Source: Gloeocapsopsis crepidinum LEGE 06123
GTDB lineage: Bacteria; Cyanobacteriota; Cyanobacteriia; Cyanobacteriales; Chroococcidiopsidaceae
DNA: 64,000 nt
Assembly (NCBI RefSeq): GCF_015207655.1
Contig: NZ_JADEWN010000001.1
Location: 1-64,000, forward strand
Direction of reading: 5' to 3'
In this document: positions 8,377 to 17,892 of the stretch, piece by piece
Numbering within the stretch: position 1 is the stretch's first letter
How the letters are laid out: every line of letters starts with the position of its first letter
Position numbers and translations under genes: made by a program
Notes under the pieces: generated by a model
Databases searched by the model: none
Seen by the model: the letters and a program-made list of their open reading frames with translations, nothing else
What the model was told of the DNA's origin: nothing

Positions 8377-10950
8377 ATGAGTGAATCGTTCGAGCATGAC
8401 TACCGCAGATTGGCAAGCGAAGATATTCAACTCAAAAATGAAAGCACCGATTTGAGTATAGAAGCACTTAAACTGGCTTTTGTAAAAAATCTGTATCACG
8501 TCCAAGGTAAAGATGAATACTTTGCTACACTCCACGATTACTACATGGCTGTTGCGCATGGTATCCGCGATCGCCTGACTCAACGCCGCATTCAAACTGC
8601 AAAAACTTATGTTCAACAAGATGCTAAAAGTGTCTATTACCTCTCGGCAGAATTCTTGATGGGTCGCCATTTGGGTAATAGCTTAATTAACTTAGGTCTT
8701 TACAAACAAGTCCGCCAGATTTTACATGAATCTGGGCTTGAGTTGGATGATTTATTAGAACGCGAACGCGAACCAGGTTTAGGAAATGGTGGCTTAGGGC
8801 GGTTAGCGGCTTGTTTTCTCGATTCCTTAGCAACGTTAGAAATTCCCGCAGTTGGTTATGGCATTCGCTACGAGTTTGGCATTTTTGAGCAAGCAATTCA
8901 AAATGGTTGGCAACGGGAAATTCCTGATAAATGGCTGAGTTTCGGTAATCCTTGGGAAATTCCACGCCCTGATTATCGAGTTGCCGTCAAACTCGGCGGT
9001 CATACCGAACACTATACCGATGAACACGGTCACTATCGCGTGCGGTGGATTGAAAAGCAAACTGTCTTAGGAATTCCCTACGATACGCCTGTTCCTGGCT
9101 ACGACACTAATACGGTTAATACCTTACGTCTGTGGAAAGCCGAGGCGAGTGAAGAGTTCAACTTTCAAGCGTTTGATGCAGGAGATTATTTCGGCGCAGT
9201 CGCTAATAAGATGTTCTCGGAAAATATCTCTAAGGTTCTCTACCCTAACGACAATACAATCCAAGGACGCGAACTGCGCCTAGAACAGCAGTATTTCTTT
9301 GTGTCTTGTTCGCTGCAAGATATCATCCGCTTGCACCTACGCACGCACGATAGTTTAGATAACTTACACGAAAAATCCGCACTGCAACTTAACGACACTC
9401 ACCCAGCGATCGCAATTGCTGAATTGATGCGCTTGTTGATTGACGAACATCAGATGACTTGGGAGCAAGCATGGCATATCACGCAAAATGCTTTTGCCTA
9501 CACCAATCATACTTTGTTGCCAGAAGCTCTAGAGCGTTGGTCTGTGAGTCTGTTTAGTCGCATCTTACCGCGACATCTCGAAATCATCTATGAAATTAAC
9601 TACCGCTTTCTCAATTACGTCTATACTCGTTATCCTGGTGAATTTGATCGCATCGCACGGTTATCGCTAATCGAAGAAGGGCACGAAAAGCAAGTCCGCA
9701 TGGCGCATCTAGCATGTGTGGGGAGTCACGCGATTAACGGTGTTGCTGCGTTGCATACCGAATTACTGAAAAACGAACTATTACGGGATTTCTACGAACT
9801 ATTTCCTGAAAAGTTTAGTAACAAAACGAATGGTGTCACGCCGCGTCGTTGGCTGTTGCTAGGGAATCCTCGGCTAGCGAATTTGATTACCGAAAAGATT
9901 GGCAAAAACTGGATTAGAAATCTCGAAGATCTCCAGCAACTCGAGGCGTTTGTCAATGATGCCAATTTTCGCGATCGCTGGTGGGAAATTAAACTTGCCA
10001 ACAAGCAAGATTTAACTAACTATATTCAACAGCATCACGGCATCGAAGTCAATATCAACTCGCTGTTTGATATTCAAGTTAAACGGATGCACGAATACAA
10101 GCGGCAGTTATTAAACGTATTGCACATCATCACGCTATACAACCACATCAAACGCCATCCACAAATCGAGATTCTTCCGCGTACTTTCATCTTTGGCGGC
10201 AAAGCAGCGCCTGGTTATTACATGGCAAAGCTAATTATTAAATTGATTAATTCCGTCGCCGATGTCGTCAACCACGATCCCGATGTTCGAGGTCGTTTGA
10301 AAGTTATCTTTTTAACGAATTACAGCGTATCGCTTGGTCAACGAGTTTACGCCGCTGCTGATCTTTCCGAACAAATCTCGACAGCAGGGAAAGAAGCTTC
10401 TGGTACGGGTAATATGAAGTTTGCAATGAATGGCGCACTGACGATTGGTACTCTTGACGGTGCGAATGTCGAAATTCGTCAAGAAGTCGGCGCAGACAAT
10501 TTCTTTCTCTTTGGTTTAACTGCTGAAGAGGTTTCTACACTCAAAACATCAGGATATCACCCGCAACACTACTACAAAACGAATCGCGAACTTCAGGAAG
10601 TCCTGCAATACATCGCACACGGCTACTTTTCGCCTGAAGATATTAATTTATTTAGACCAATTGTCAACTCGCTGCTACATCACGACGAATATCTGCTGAT
10701 GGCAGATTACCAATCTTACATCGACTGTCAAGAACAAGTCAGTCAAGCTTACCGCGATCGCGACAGTTGGATACGAATGTCTATTCTCAATACTGCACGC
10801 ACAGGAAAATTTTCATCAGATCGCACAATCAAGGAATACTGTGAAGAAATTTGGCGAGTTAAGCCCGTCAAAATTGATATAGATGCTTGTGAAGATGCAG
10901 ATTTGCAAGTGCAACAACCTGCGTTTCAGTTGAGCGATCGTAGGTTATAG
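8377..10950 (+). CDS. glgP: glycogen phosphorylase
   Basis: A PLP-dependent GT35 enzyme that releases glucose-1-phosphate from glycogen. The PLP-lysine block [20 protein letters not shown] is present, with [25 protein letters not shown], the [13 protein letters not shown] region and [14 protein letters not shown] take the ATG at 8377 (MSESFEHD, 857 residues). The track's upstream TTG lies in the hairpin and adds no conserved sequence. The length is normal for bacterial GlgP. Its position between phosphoketolase and pyruvate formate-lyase points to mobilisation of stored glycogen in darkness. Confidence 0.95.
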   Translation: MSESFEHDYRRLASEDIQLKNESTDLSIEALKLAFVKNLYHVQGKDEYFATLHDYYMAVAHGIRDRLTQRRIQTAKTYVQQDAKSVYYLSAEFLMGRHLGNSLINLGLYKQVRQILHESGLELDDLLEREREPGLGNGGLGRLAACFLDSLATLEIPAVGYGIRYEFGIFEQAIQNGWQREIPDKWLSFGNPWEIPRPDYRVAVKLGGHTEHYTDEHGHYRVRWIEKQTVLGIPYDTPVPGYDTNTVNTLRLWKAEASEEFNFQAFDAGDYFGAVANKMFSENISKVLYPNDNTIQGRELRLEQQYFFVSCSLQDIIRLHLRTHDSLDNLHEKSALQLNDTHPAIAIAELMRLLIDEHQMTWEQAWHITQNAFAYTNHTLLPEALERWSVSLFSRILPRHLEIIYEINYRFLNYVYTRYPGEFDRIARLSLIEEGHEKQVRMAHLACVGSHAINGVAALHTELLKNELLRDFYELFPEKFSNKTNGVTPRRWLLLGNPRLANLITEKIGKNWIRNLEDLQQLEAFVNDANFRDRWWEIKLANKQDLTNYIQQHHGIEVNINSLFDIQVKRMHEYKRQLLNVLHIITLYNHIKRHPQIEILPRTFIFGGKAAPGYYMAKLIIKLINSVADVVNHDPDVRGRLKVIFLTNYSVSLGQRVYAAADLSEQISTAGKEASGTGNMKFAMNGALTIGTLDGANVEIRQEVGADNFFLFGLTAEEVSTLKTSGYHPQHYYKTNRELQEVLQYIAHGYFSPEDINLFRPIVNSLLHHDEYLLMADYQSYIDCQEQVSQAYRDRDSWIRMSILNTARTGKFSSDRTIKEYCEEIWRVKPVKIDIDACEDADLQVQQPAFQLSDRRL

Positions 10951-11536
10951 ATAAACAGCGATGCGCAGGCGCAGGAAAAATATCAATTTATGTTAGCTGG
11001 TTGTTAGCATAAAAATAAGAATTAATCTCAATTTAATTTTAACATACTTTACTTTGGTGGCGCTGATAGTCATGACTAAAAGCTCTTTTTGAGTTCATTT
11101 TTTAATCAATCCTTTACAGTTTTCTAATCAATTGATTTTTTTGCTCAAGCAATATATTTAAAAGGTGAATTAAGAGATTTATTTATTCAAATTCCGATTT
11201 ATTATTAGTTTACATATAAATTAATGTCAAATTAAGTATTGTGCGATCGCAGTAGCTATCACTTATCTAAGATAACTATAATCTATATCCAGCTTGGCTT
11301 TATTTTTTAGCATCTACATTAAAATTTTGCTACTGACTTTATTAGAAAAATTGATAAAGGAGTTATAAAATTAAGCGGAAAACAAACAAATAACTTGTTT
11401 TACAAAAATATGTAAACTTATATTTACAAATTATCAAGATATCCATTTTTTACAAAAAACAATAATAATATAGAGGTGATTAAACGAGTAGAGAGTTAAC
11501 CGAAGACAAGACTGATTTACTAATAGTAAATTAAGG
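10951..11536. other. AT-rich promoter-containing spacer before pflB
   Basis: This 586 bp stretch has no ORF of substance. It begins with GC-containing sequence just after glgP and becomes strongly AT-rich towards pflB. It should carry the pflB promoter and leader. I looked for an inverted-repeat FNR/NtcA-type site and found none I would defend. Confidence 0.5.
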
Positions 11537-13774
11537 ATGGTTAAGTCTATGACGCAATGGCAAGGTTTTATACCAGGTGAATGGATGGAAGAAATTAATG
11601 TGCGTAATTTCATCCAAAAAAACTACAAACCCTATGAAGGTGACGAATCTTTTTTAGCAGCTTCCACAAATCGAACTCAAGCGCTATGGGATAATGTGAA
11701 AGCGCTGATGCGTGAAGAGAGGAAACAGGGAATTTTAGATACAGATACCAAAGTCGTATCCAGCATCACTTCGCACAGCCCTGGATACATTGATCGCGAT
11801 TTAGAACAAATTGTTGGTTTGCAAACCGATAAACCTTTGAAACGGGCAATTATGCCTTTTGGCGGCATCAGAACAGTCAAAGCATCACTCGAAGCTTATG
11901 GTTATAAGCTCGATCCGCAAACCGAAGAAATCTTCAAGAAGTATCGCAAAAGCCATAATGATGGTGTCTTCGACGCATATACCAAAGCTATGCGCTTAGC
12001 ACGACACTCTGGTATTATTACAGGTTTACCCGATTCTTATGGTCGCGGTCGGATTATTGGTGACTATCGGCGAGTTCCACTTTACGGAGTTGATTTCTTA
12101 ATTACTGACAAAAAGCAACAACTCGAATCTTTAGACGTTGATTGCATAGATGCGTGTATCATCAGACGGCGTGAGGAAATTTCTGAGCAAATTCGCGCCT
12201 TGTTTGAACTCAAAGAAATGGCAGCTAGCTACGGATTTGATATCAGTCAACCAGCAGCTAATGCACAAGAAGCAGTACAGTGGCTATATTTTGCGTATCT
12301 CGGTGCAGTCAAAGAACAAAACGGCGCGGCGATGTCTTTGGGGCGAGTTTCGACGTTTTTAGACATCTATTGTGAACGTGACTTGCAAAATGGTACGGCG
12401 ACCGAAACGCAACTGCAAGAACTGATTGACCATTTCGTGATGAAATTGCGGATGGTGCGTTTCTTACGAACTCCTGATTACAACGAACTATTTTCCGGCG
12501 ATCCAACTTGGGTGACAGAAGCGATCGCAGGTATGGGTGAAGATGGCAGAACTTTAGTCACAAAAACAAGTTTCCGCTTTCTACACACACTATACAACTT
12601 AGAAGCAGCACCTGAACCAAATTTAACCGTTTTGTGGTCAGAAAAACTCCCCGCGAACTTCAAGCGCTTCTGTGCCAAAGTTTCTGTAGATACTAGCTCA
12701 ATTCAGTACGAAAACGACGATTTGATGCGTCCGTACTACGGCGACGATTATGCGATCGCTTGCTGTGTCAGCGCGATGCGTGTCGGCAAACAGATGCAGT
12801 TTTTTGGGGCGCGGGCGAATCTTGCCAAAGCGTTACTATACGCCATTAATGGCGGTAAAGACGAAAAATCTGGCGAACAAATTGCCCCCCAATTCGAGCC
12901 AATAACCGCTGATTACTTAGATTATGACGAAGTGATGGCGAAGTTTAACCAGATGATGGACTGGTTAGCAAAGCTATACATCAACACTTTAAACGTCATT
13001 CACTATATGCACGATAAATATTGCTACGAACGCCTAGAGATGGCGCTACACGATCGCGATGTTTATCGGACAATGGCGTGTGGAGTCGCAGGGTTATCCG
13101 TCGTCGCCGATGCACTGTCTGCAATTAAATATGCCGAAGTCAAAGTATTGCGCAATGAAAGTGGTTTAGCCGTTGATTACGAAATTGCAGGCGATTATCC
13201 TAAGTTTGGCAACAACGACGATTGCGTCGATCAAATTGCCACAGATTTAGTCACAACGTTCATGAATAAACTGCGGGCGTGTAAAACTTACCGCGATGCT
13301 GTACCGACGCAATCAATTTTGACGATTACCTCGAATGTTGTGTATGGCAAGAAAACGGGAAGTACCCCCGATGGACGCAAAGCGGGAGAACCATTTGCAC
13401 CAGGTGCGAACCCAATGCATGGCAGAGATACCAAAGGTGCGATCGCTAGCCTCGCTTCGGTTGCCAAACTTCCCTACGAACACGCGCAAGATGGAATTTC
13501 CTATACCTTCTCAATTGTGCCGCAGGCGTTAGGAAAAACTTCTGAAGCTCAAGTTAACAACTTAGTCGGAATGTTGGATGGTTACTTTCACGATAGCGGT
13601 CATCATGTTAACATCAACGTCCTGCAACGAGAAACCTTGTTAAAAGCAATGGATCATCCAGAGACATATCCGCAATTAACAATTAGGGTATCTGGTTATG
13701 CGGTTAATTTTATTAAGTTAACTCGCGAACAGCAGTTAGATGTTATCAAGCGAACATTCCATGATTGCCTTTGA
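11537..13774 (+). CDS. pflB: pyruvate formate-lyase (formate C-acetyltransferase)
   Basis: A glycyl-radical enzyme converting pyruvate and CoA to acetyl-CoA and formate under anoxia. The adjacent catalytic cysteines are visible in [15 protein letters not shown] (Cys409-Cys410), and the radical glycine lies in RVSGYAVNF (Gly720), 26 residues from the end as expected. At 745 residues it is near normal family length (about 760). The start is uncertain: ATG at 11537, or ATG at 11549 (MTQWQGF), which has AAGGA 11 bases upstream. The activase gene lies downstream in the same direction. The radical form is destroyed by oxygen, so the enzyme can work only in dark or anoxic conditions in a phototroph. 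Confidence 0.95.
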   Translation: MVKSMTQWQGFIPGEWMEEINVRNFIQKNYKPYEGDESFLAASTNRTQALWDNVKALMREERKQGILDTDTKVVSSITSHSPGYIDRDLEQIVGLQTDKPLKRAIMPFGGIRTVKASLEAYGYKLDPQTEEIFKKYRKSHNDGVFDAYTKAMRLARHSGIITGLPDSYGRGRIIGDYRRVPLYGVDFLITDKKQQLESLDVDCIDACIIRRREEISEQIRALFELKEMAASYGFDISQPAANAQEAVQWLYFAYLGAVKEQNGAAMSLGRVSTFLDIYCERDLQNGTATETQLQELIDHFVMKLRMVRFLRTPDYNELFSGDPTWVTEAIAGMGEDGRTLVTKTSFRFLHTLYNLEAAPEPNLTVLWSEKLPANFKRFCAKVSVDTSSIQYENDDLMRPYYGDDYAIACCVSAMRVGKQMQFFGARANLAKALLYAINGGKDEKSGEQIAPQFEPITADYLDYDEVMAKFNQMMDWLAKLYINTLNVIHYMHDKYCYERLEMALHDRDVYRTMACGVAGLSVVADALSAIKYAEVKVLRNESGLAVDYEIAGDYPKFGNNDDCVDQIATDLVTTFMNKLRACKTYRDAVPTQSILTITSNVVYGKKTGSTPDGRKAGEPFAPGANPMHGRDTKGAIASLASVAKLPYEHAQDGISYTFSIVPQALGKTSEAQVNNLVGMLDGYFHDSGHHVNINVLQRETLLKAMDHPETYPQLTIRVSGYAVNFIKLTREQQLDVIKRTFHDCL

Positions 13775-13877
13775 GTTTTCGCCCTCGCCCGCCAAATCTA
13801 CGCCACTTGCACGCCAGTTGCACTCAACGGGGGCGACGAAGTCCGCGATAGCGCCACCCCCGCAACGCAGTGGTTCC

Positions 13878-14216
13878 TCAACCTCGGAGAACTTTATCTA
13901 AGTTGGTTATGAATTCTTGATTGCGAAATCTTATTACTCGTAAGCTAAATTGCTGAAGTTTTGCAGTACAGGCGGGATCATAGTCAACACGTTGGTCGTG
14001 AATTTCACCATCAAGTTCAACTAATCGACACTCAGTGCAGTAGAAATCAACAACAAATGAATCAACAGCATGTTAACAACGAAATCTCAAGCCATTGAGT
14101 TGTCGGTTTCTTAAGGCTTCCTATAAAATCTTTTCCACAGGTGTAAGGTTCTGTCGCAGTCGTCTTGCCGCAGCAATAACACCAGGAGTAGTGCCTCTAA
14201 TGGGCTTAGATTTCAT
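13878..14216 (-). pseudogene. DUF559-type endonuclease-like pseudogene
   Basis: One minus-strand frame gives MKSKPIRGTTPGVI, RRLRQNLTPVEKIL, then EALRNRQLNGLRFRC, DSFVVDFYCTECRLVEL, DGEIHDQRVDYD and LRVIRFRNQE. This is the pattern of DUF559 (Vsr-like PD-(D/E)XK nuclease fold) proteins. Two in-frame stops interrupt it: a TAG where Trp would be expected (IL*EAL) and a TAA after FRC. The rest stays in frame, so the decay is recent. It lies between pflB and pflA on the opposite strand. Confidence 0.7.
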
Positions 14217-14338
14217 CGTTAAAAGTTTGTTATAGCCCCTGATTAGAGTACCCAAAACACTTACTAATACTTCAAAGTCCCTCAGCATTGGAGATTTAGG
14301 GGGCGAAATCTCTCCACCTTTAAACACAAGGTACTCTT

Positions 14339-15070
14339 ATGACTACCATCGGCAAAATTCATTCCATCGAAAGCTGCGGTACAACAGATGGACCTGGTAT
14401 CCGCTTTGTCATTTTCACCCAAGGTTGCCCGCTGCGCTGTCTTTATTGCCACAATCCAGATTGCCGAAATCTGACAGATGGTAAGCAAGTAAGTGTGGAT
14501 GAACTGATTGCCGAAATTCAAAAATATACTTCCTATATTCGCTTTTCTGGTGGGGGTGTCACTATTAGTGGCGGCGAACCATTAATGCAGCCTCAATTTG
14601 TTAAAGAAATTTGTCAACGCTGCCAAGAAATTGATCTGCATACTGCACTAGATACTTCTGGTTTTGTTGATTTGGATACTGTAAAAGATGTCCTAAATTT
14701 TGTAGACTTAGTTTTATTAGATATTAAGTCTTTCGATCCCGAAATTTATCGGAAGTTAACGAGTGTTTCTCTAGAACCTACTTTAAAATTAGCTCGCTAT
14801 CTAAGTGAAATTCATAAACCTACTTGGGTTCGCTTTGTCTTAGTTCCTAACCTAAGTGATGCTCATCATAACGTTACAGAATTGGCTCATTTTGTCTCTA
14901 GCTTAAGTAACGTAGAAAAAATAGAAGTTCTCCCCTTCCACAAAATGGGAGAATATAAATGGGAACAATTGGGCTATGATTACCAACTTAAAGATACACC
15001 ACCACCATCACCAGAGTTAGTACAAAAAACAATCGACATTTTCAAAAGCTACGGTCTTAAAGTCAACTGA
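14339..15070 (+). CDS. pflA: pyruvate formate-lyase activating enzyme (radical SAM)
   Basis: This radical SAM enzyme installs the glycyl radical on PflB using S-adenosylmethionine and a [4Fe-4S] cluster. The cluster motif CxxxCxxC is clear as GCPLRCLYCHNP (Cys30, Cys34, Cys37), followed by the glycine-rich SAM motif SGGGVTISGGEPL and a typical partial TIM barrel. At 243 residues it is normal length. It begins about 565 bp after pflB, with a broken DUF559 gene inserted between them, and ends 18 bp before the preferred adhE start. Transcription with adhE is likely. Confidence 0.95.
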   Translation: MTTIGKIHSIESCGTTDGPGIRFVIFTQGCPLRCLYCHNPDCRNLTDGKQVSVDELIAEIQKYTSYIRFSGGGVTISGGEPLMQPQFVKEICQRCQEIDLHTALDTSGFVDLDTVKDVLNFVDLVLLDIKSFDPEIYRKLTSVSLEPTLKLARYLSEIHKPTWVRFVLVPNLSDAHHNVTELAHFVSSLSNVEKIEVLPFHKMGEYKWEQLGYDYQLKDTPPPSPELVQKTIDIFKSYGLKVN

Positions 15071-15088
15071 AGAATGAGGAAGAGTATA

Positions 15089-17725
15089 ATGATTACAAAT
15101 ATTCAAGAATTGGAAAAACTCATTCAAAGAGTAAAAGTAGCACAGTTAGAATACGCACATTTTACTCAAGAACAAGTTGACACTATATTTAAAAAAGCTG
15201 CGCTTGCTGCCAATGCAGAGCGAATTTCTTTAGCTAAAATGGCAGTAGCTGAAACAGGGATGGGGATTGTTGAAGATAAGGTAATCAAAAATCATTTTGC
15301 TTCAGAATATATCTACAACAAATATAAGCACGAACGGACTTGTGGCATTATCGAAGAAGATCAAACTTTTGGTATTCAAAAGATTGCTGAACCTGTAGGG
15401 ATTCTAGCGGGAATTGTACCAACAACAAATCCTACATCAACAGTCATTTTTAAAGCTTTGCTAGCGCTAAAAACACGCAATGCAATTATCTTTTCTCCGC
15501 ATCCCCGCGCTAAGAAATGTACGATTGAAGCCGCCCAAATTATTTTAGACGCCGCTACTGCTGCTGGTGCACCTGCGGATATTATCGGTTGGATTGATGA
15601 ACCAACTGTACCGCTTTCTCAAGCTTTAATGCAGCATCCAGATATTAAGCTGATTCTGGCGACAGGTGGTCCAGGAATGGTGAAAGCTGCCTATTCATCA
15701 GGACATCCTTCATTAGGTGTGGGTGCGGGTAATACTCCGGCGGTGATTGATGAAACTGCGGACATTAAAACAGCAGTTAGTTCGATTTTGATTAGTAAAA
15801 CTTTCGATAACGGAATGATTTGTGCTTCTGAACAATCTGTGATTGTTGTTGATGAAGTTTATGAAAGTATTAAACAAGAATTTCGCGATCGCGGAGCATA
15901 TTTTCTCACATCAGAAGATAAAGAAAAACTAGGTAGTAAAGTCATTATCGATGGTCGTCTTAATCCTGAAATTGTCGGGCAATCAGTCGAAAGAATAGCT
16001 CAAATTTCTGATTTAGAAATAGCTGAAGCTAAAGTGTTAATTGGTGAAGTAAAAGAGATTAGTAAAAAAGAACCATTCGCGTACGAAAAATTATCGCCAA
16101 TTTTAGCAATGTACCGTGCTGAAAGTTTTCAAAAAGCAGTAGATAAAGCTGTTCAATTAATTGACTTTGGCGGACGCGGACATACTTCAGTTCTTTACAC
16201 CAATCCAGCAAATAAAGAGCATATTGACTACTTTGAGTCAATGGTAGAAACTGCTCGTGTTCTGATTAACACACCTTCTTCACAAGGTGCGATCGGTGAC
16301 TTGTACAATTTCAAACTTGATCCTTCACTGACTTTAGGATGTGGTTCTTGGGGAGATAATTCAGTATCAGGAAACGTCGGAGTACACCATCTATTAAACA
16401 TTAAAACCGTATCAGAGAGACGCGAAAATATGCTGTGGTTTCGCGTTCCACCAAAGATTTATTTCAAGTATGGTTGCTTGCCCATCGCATTACGTGAACT
16501 ACAAAGTAAGAAACGTGCTTTTATTATTACTGACAAACCATTATTTGACTTAGGAATAACGAAGAAAATTACTGACGTTCTTGATGAAATTGGGGTAGAT
16601 TATTCGATGTTCTACGAAGTTGAAACTGACCCCACACTATCAAATGTCAACAAAGGTTTATCACTACTGCGAAACTATCAACCAGATGTGATTATTGCTG
16701 CTGGCGGTGGTTCGCCAATGGATGCGGCTAAGGTGATGTGGTTGATGTACGAACAACCAGAAATTGAATTTGAAGGTTTGGCGATGCGGTTTATGGATAT
16801 CCGCAAGCGCGTTTATGAACTGCCAGAGTTAGGTAAAAAAGCGATTATGGTTGCGATTCCTACAACTTCAGGTACGGGATCAGAGGTCACGCCATTTGCA
16901 GTTGTCACCGATGACTCAGTAGGAATTAAATATCCATTAGCAGACTATGCACTCACACCAAATATGGCAATTGTCGATCCAGAATTAGTGTTAACAATGC
17001 CGAAAAAACTCACAGCTTATGGAGGAATTGACGCTTTAACTCATGCACTTGAAGCTTATGTTTCGGTTCTAGCAACAGAATTCACCGAAGGATTAGCATT
17101 AGAAGCGATCGCACTCTTATTTAAATACCTACCACGTTCTTACAAAAATGGCGCAAACGATCCCGAAGCGCGTGAAAAAGTCCACTACGCCGCAACAATC
17201 GCCGGACTTGCTTTTGCCAATGCCTTCTTAGGAATTTGTCACTCAATGGCACATAAACTTGGTTCAACGTTCCACGTACCGCATGGTTTGGCAAACGCAC
17301 TCATGATTTCGCACGTCATTCGTTACAACGCCACTGACGTACCCTTTAAGCAAGCTATATTTCCCCAATATAAATATCCTAATGCGAAAGAACGGTACGC
17401 GCAAATTGCCGATCATTTGCGACTTGATGGCAATACACTCGATGAAAAAGTAGAAAAATTAGTCGAAGCAATAGAAGACTTAAAACGCTCCTTAGACATT
17501 CCCGCTACGATTAAAGAAGCACTACCAGAAGATGAGCAAGAATTCTACTCACATCTCGAAGAATTAGCAGATCGCGCCTTCGACGATCAATGTACAGGTG
17601 CAAATCCCCGCTATCCCCTCATCCGCGATTTAAAAGAACTCTACATTTTAGCCTATCGAGGATGTCGAGTCGATGCTGCTTTATATCACCCAGAAACAGA
17701 ATTAAGCGTCAGCCATTACAAATGA
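15089..17725 (+). CDS. adhE: bifunctional acetaldehyde-CoA/alcohol dehydrogenase AdhE
   Basis: It reduces acetyl-CoA to acetaldehyde and then ethanol, reoxidising two NADH. The N-terminal aldehyde dehydrogenase half has PTTNPTSTVIFK and the catalytic Cys245 in NGMICASEQS. The C-terminal iron-dependent alcohol dehydrogenase half has GGGSPMDAAKV, TTSGTGSEVTPF, GGIDALTHALEAY and the metal-binding GICHSMAHKLGSTFHVPHG. I prefer the ATG at 15089 because GAGGAAGAG sits a few bases before it; the track start is five codons earlier. Length (878 residues) fits spirosome-forming AdhE. It follows pflA directly, so formate and ethanol production are genetically linked. Confidence 0.95.
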   Translation: MITNIQELEKLIQRVKVAQLEYAHFTQEQVDTIFKKAALAANAERISLAKMAVAETGMGIVEDKVIKNHFASEYIYNKYKHERTCGIIEEDQTFGIQKIAEPVGILAGIVPTTNPTSTVIFKALLALKTRNAIIFSPHPRAKKCTIEAAQIILDAATAAGAPADIIGWIDEPTVPLSQALMQHPDIKLILATGGPGMVKAAYSSGHPSLGVGAGNTPAVIDETADIKTAVSSILISKTFDNGMICASEQSVIVVDEVYESIKQEFRDRGAYFLTSEDKEKLGSKVIIDGRLNPEIVGQSVERIAQISDLEIAEAKVLIGEVKEISKKEPFAYEKLSPILAMYRAESFQKAVDKAVQLIDFGGRGHTSVLYTNPANKEHIDYFESMVETARVLINTPSSQGAIGDLYNFKLDPSLTLGCGSWGDNSVSGNVGVHHLLNIKTVSERRENMLWFRVPPKIYFKYGCLPIALRELQSKKRAFIITDKPLFDLGITKKITDVLDEIGVDYSMFYEVETDPTLSNVNKGLSLLRNYQPDVIIAAGGGSPMDAAKVMWLMYEQPEIEFEGLAMRFMDIRKRVYELPELGKKAIMVAIPTTSGTGSEVTPFAVVTDDSVGIKYPLADYALTPNMAIVDPELVLTMPKKLTAYGGIDALTHALEAYVSVLATEFTEGLALEAIALLFKYLPRSYKNGANDPEAREKVHYAATIAGLAFANAFLGICHSMAHKLGSTFHVPHGLANALMISHVIRYNATDVPFKQAIFPQYKYPNAKERYAQIADHLRLDGNTLDEKVEKLVEAIEDLKRSLDIPATIKEALPEDEQEFYSHLEELADRAFDDQCTGANPRYPLIRDLKELYILAYRGCRVDAALYHPETELSVSHYK

Positions 17726-17892
17726 AACCAATACAAGAAAAGAACCTTCTCTAAAACTCTCTTCCTTCGTGTCCTTTGCGTCCTAGCCTAGTGCCTTCGG
17801 CTAACGGCAACCCCTTCGGGGAATGTGGTTCGTCTCTCATAGTTAAGCGTGTGGCGGAAACCCCAAGATCTTCCTAACCCCAAAAAACTGTT
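17726..17892. repeat. spacer with repeat-like CTTTGCGTCC and CCTTCGG motifs
   Basis: The spacer after adhE contains CTTCGTGTCCTTTGCGTCC and CCTTCGGCTAACGGCAACCCCTTCGGGG. Sequences of this kind recur between genes in many cyanobacterial genomes, and CCCCTTCGGGG is itself a small palindrome. It may be a dispersed repeat rather than a promoter. I see only one clear copy in this window. Confidence 0.3.

Noticed and set aside
10951-11536. FNR/NtcA-type operator ahead of pflB
   Set aside because: No convincing spaced inverted repeat could be found by eye in the AT-rich spacer.
13775-13920. Plus-strand frame reading ATQWFLNLGELYLSWL after pflB
   Set aside because: It is the antisense of the DUF559 pseudogene C-terminus and the following spacer; no start codon of its own.
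14282-14521. 79-residue minus-strand ORF at the pflA start
   Set aside because: Antisense to the start of pflA; no independent support.
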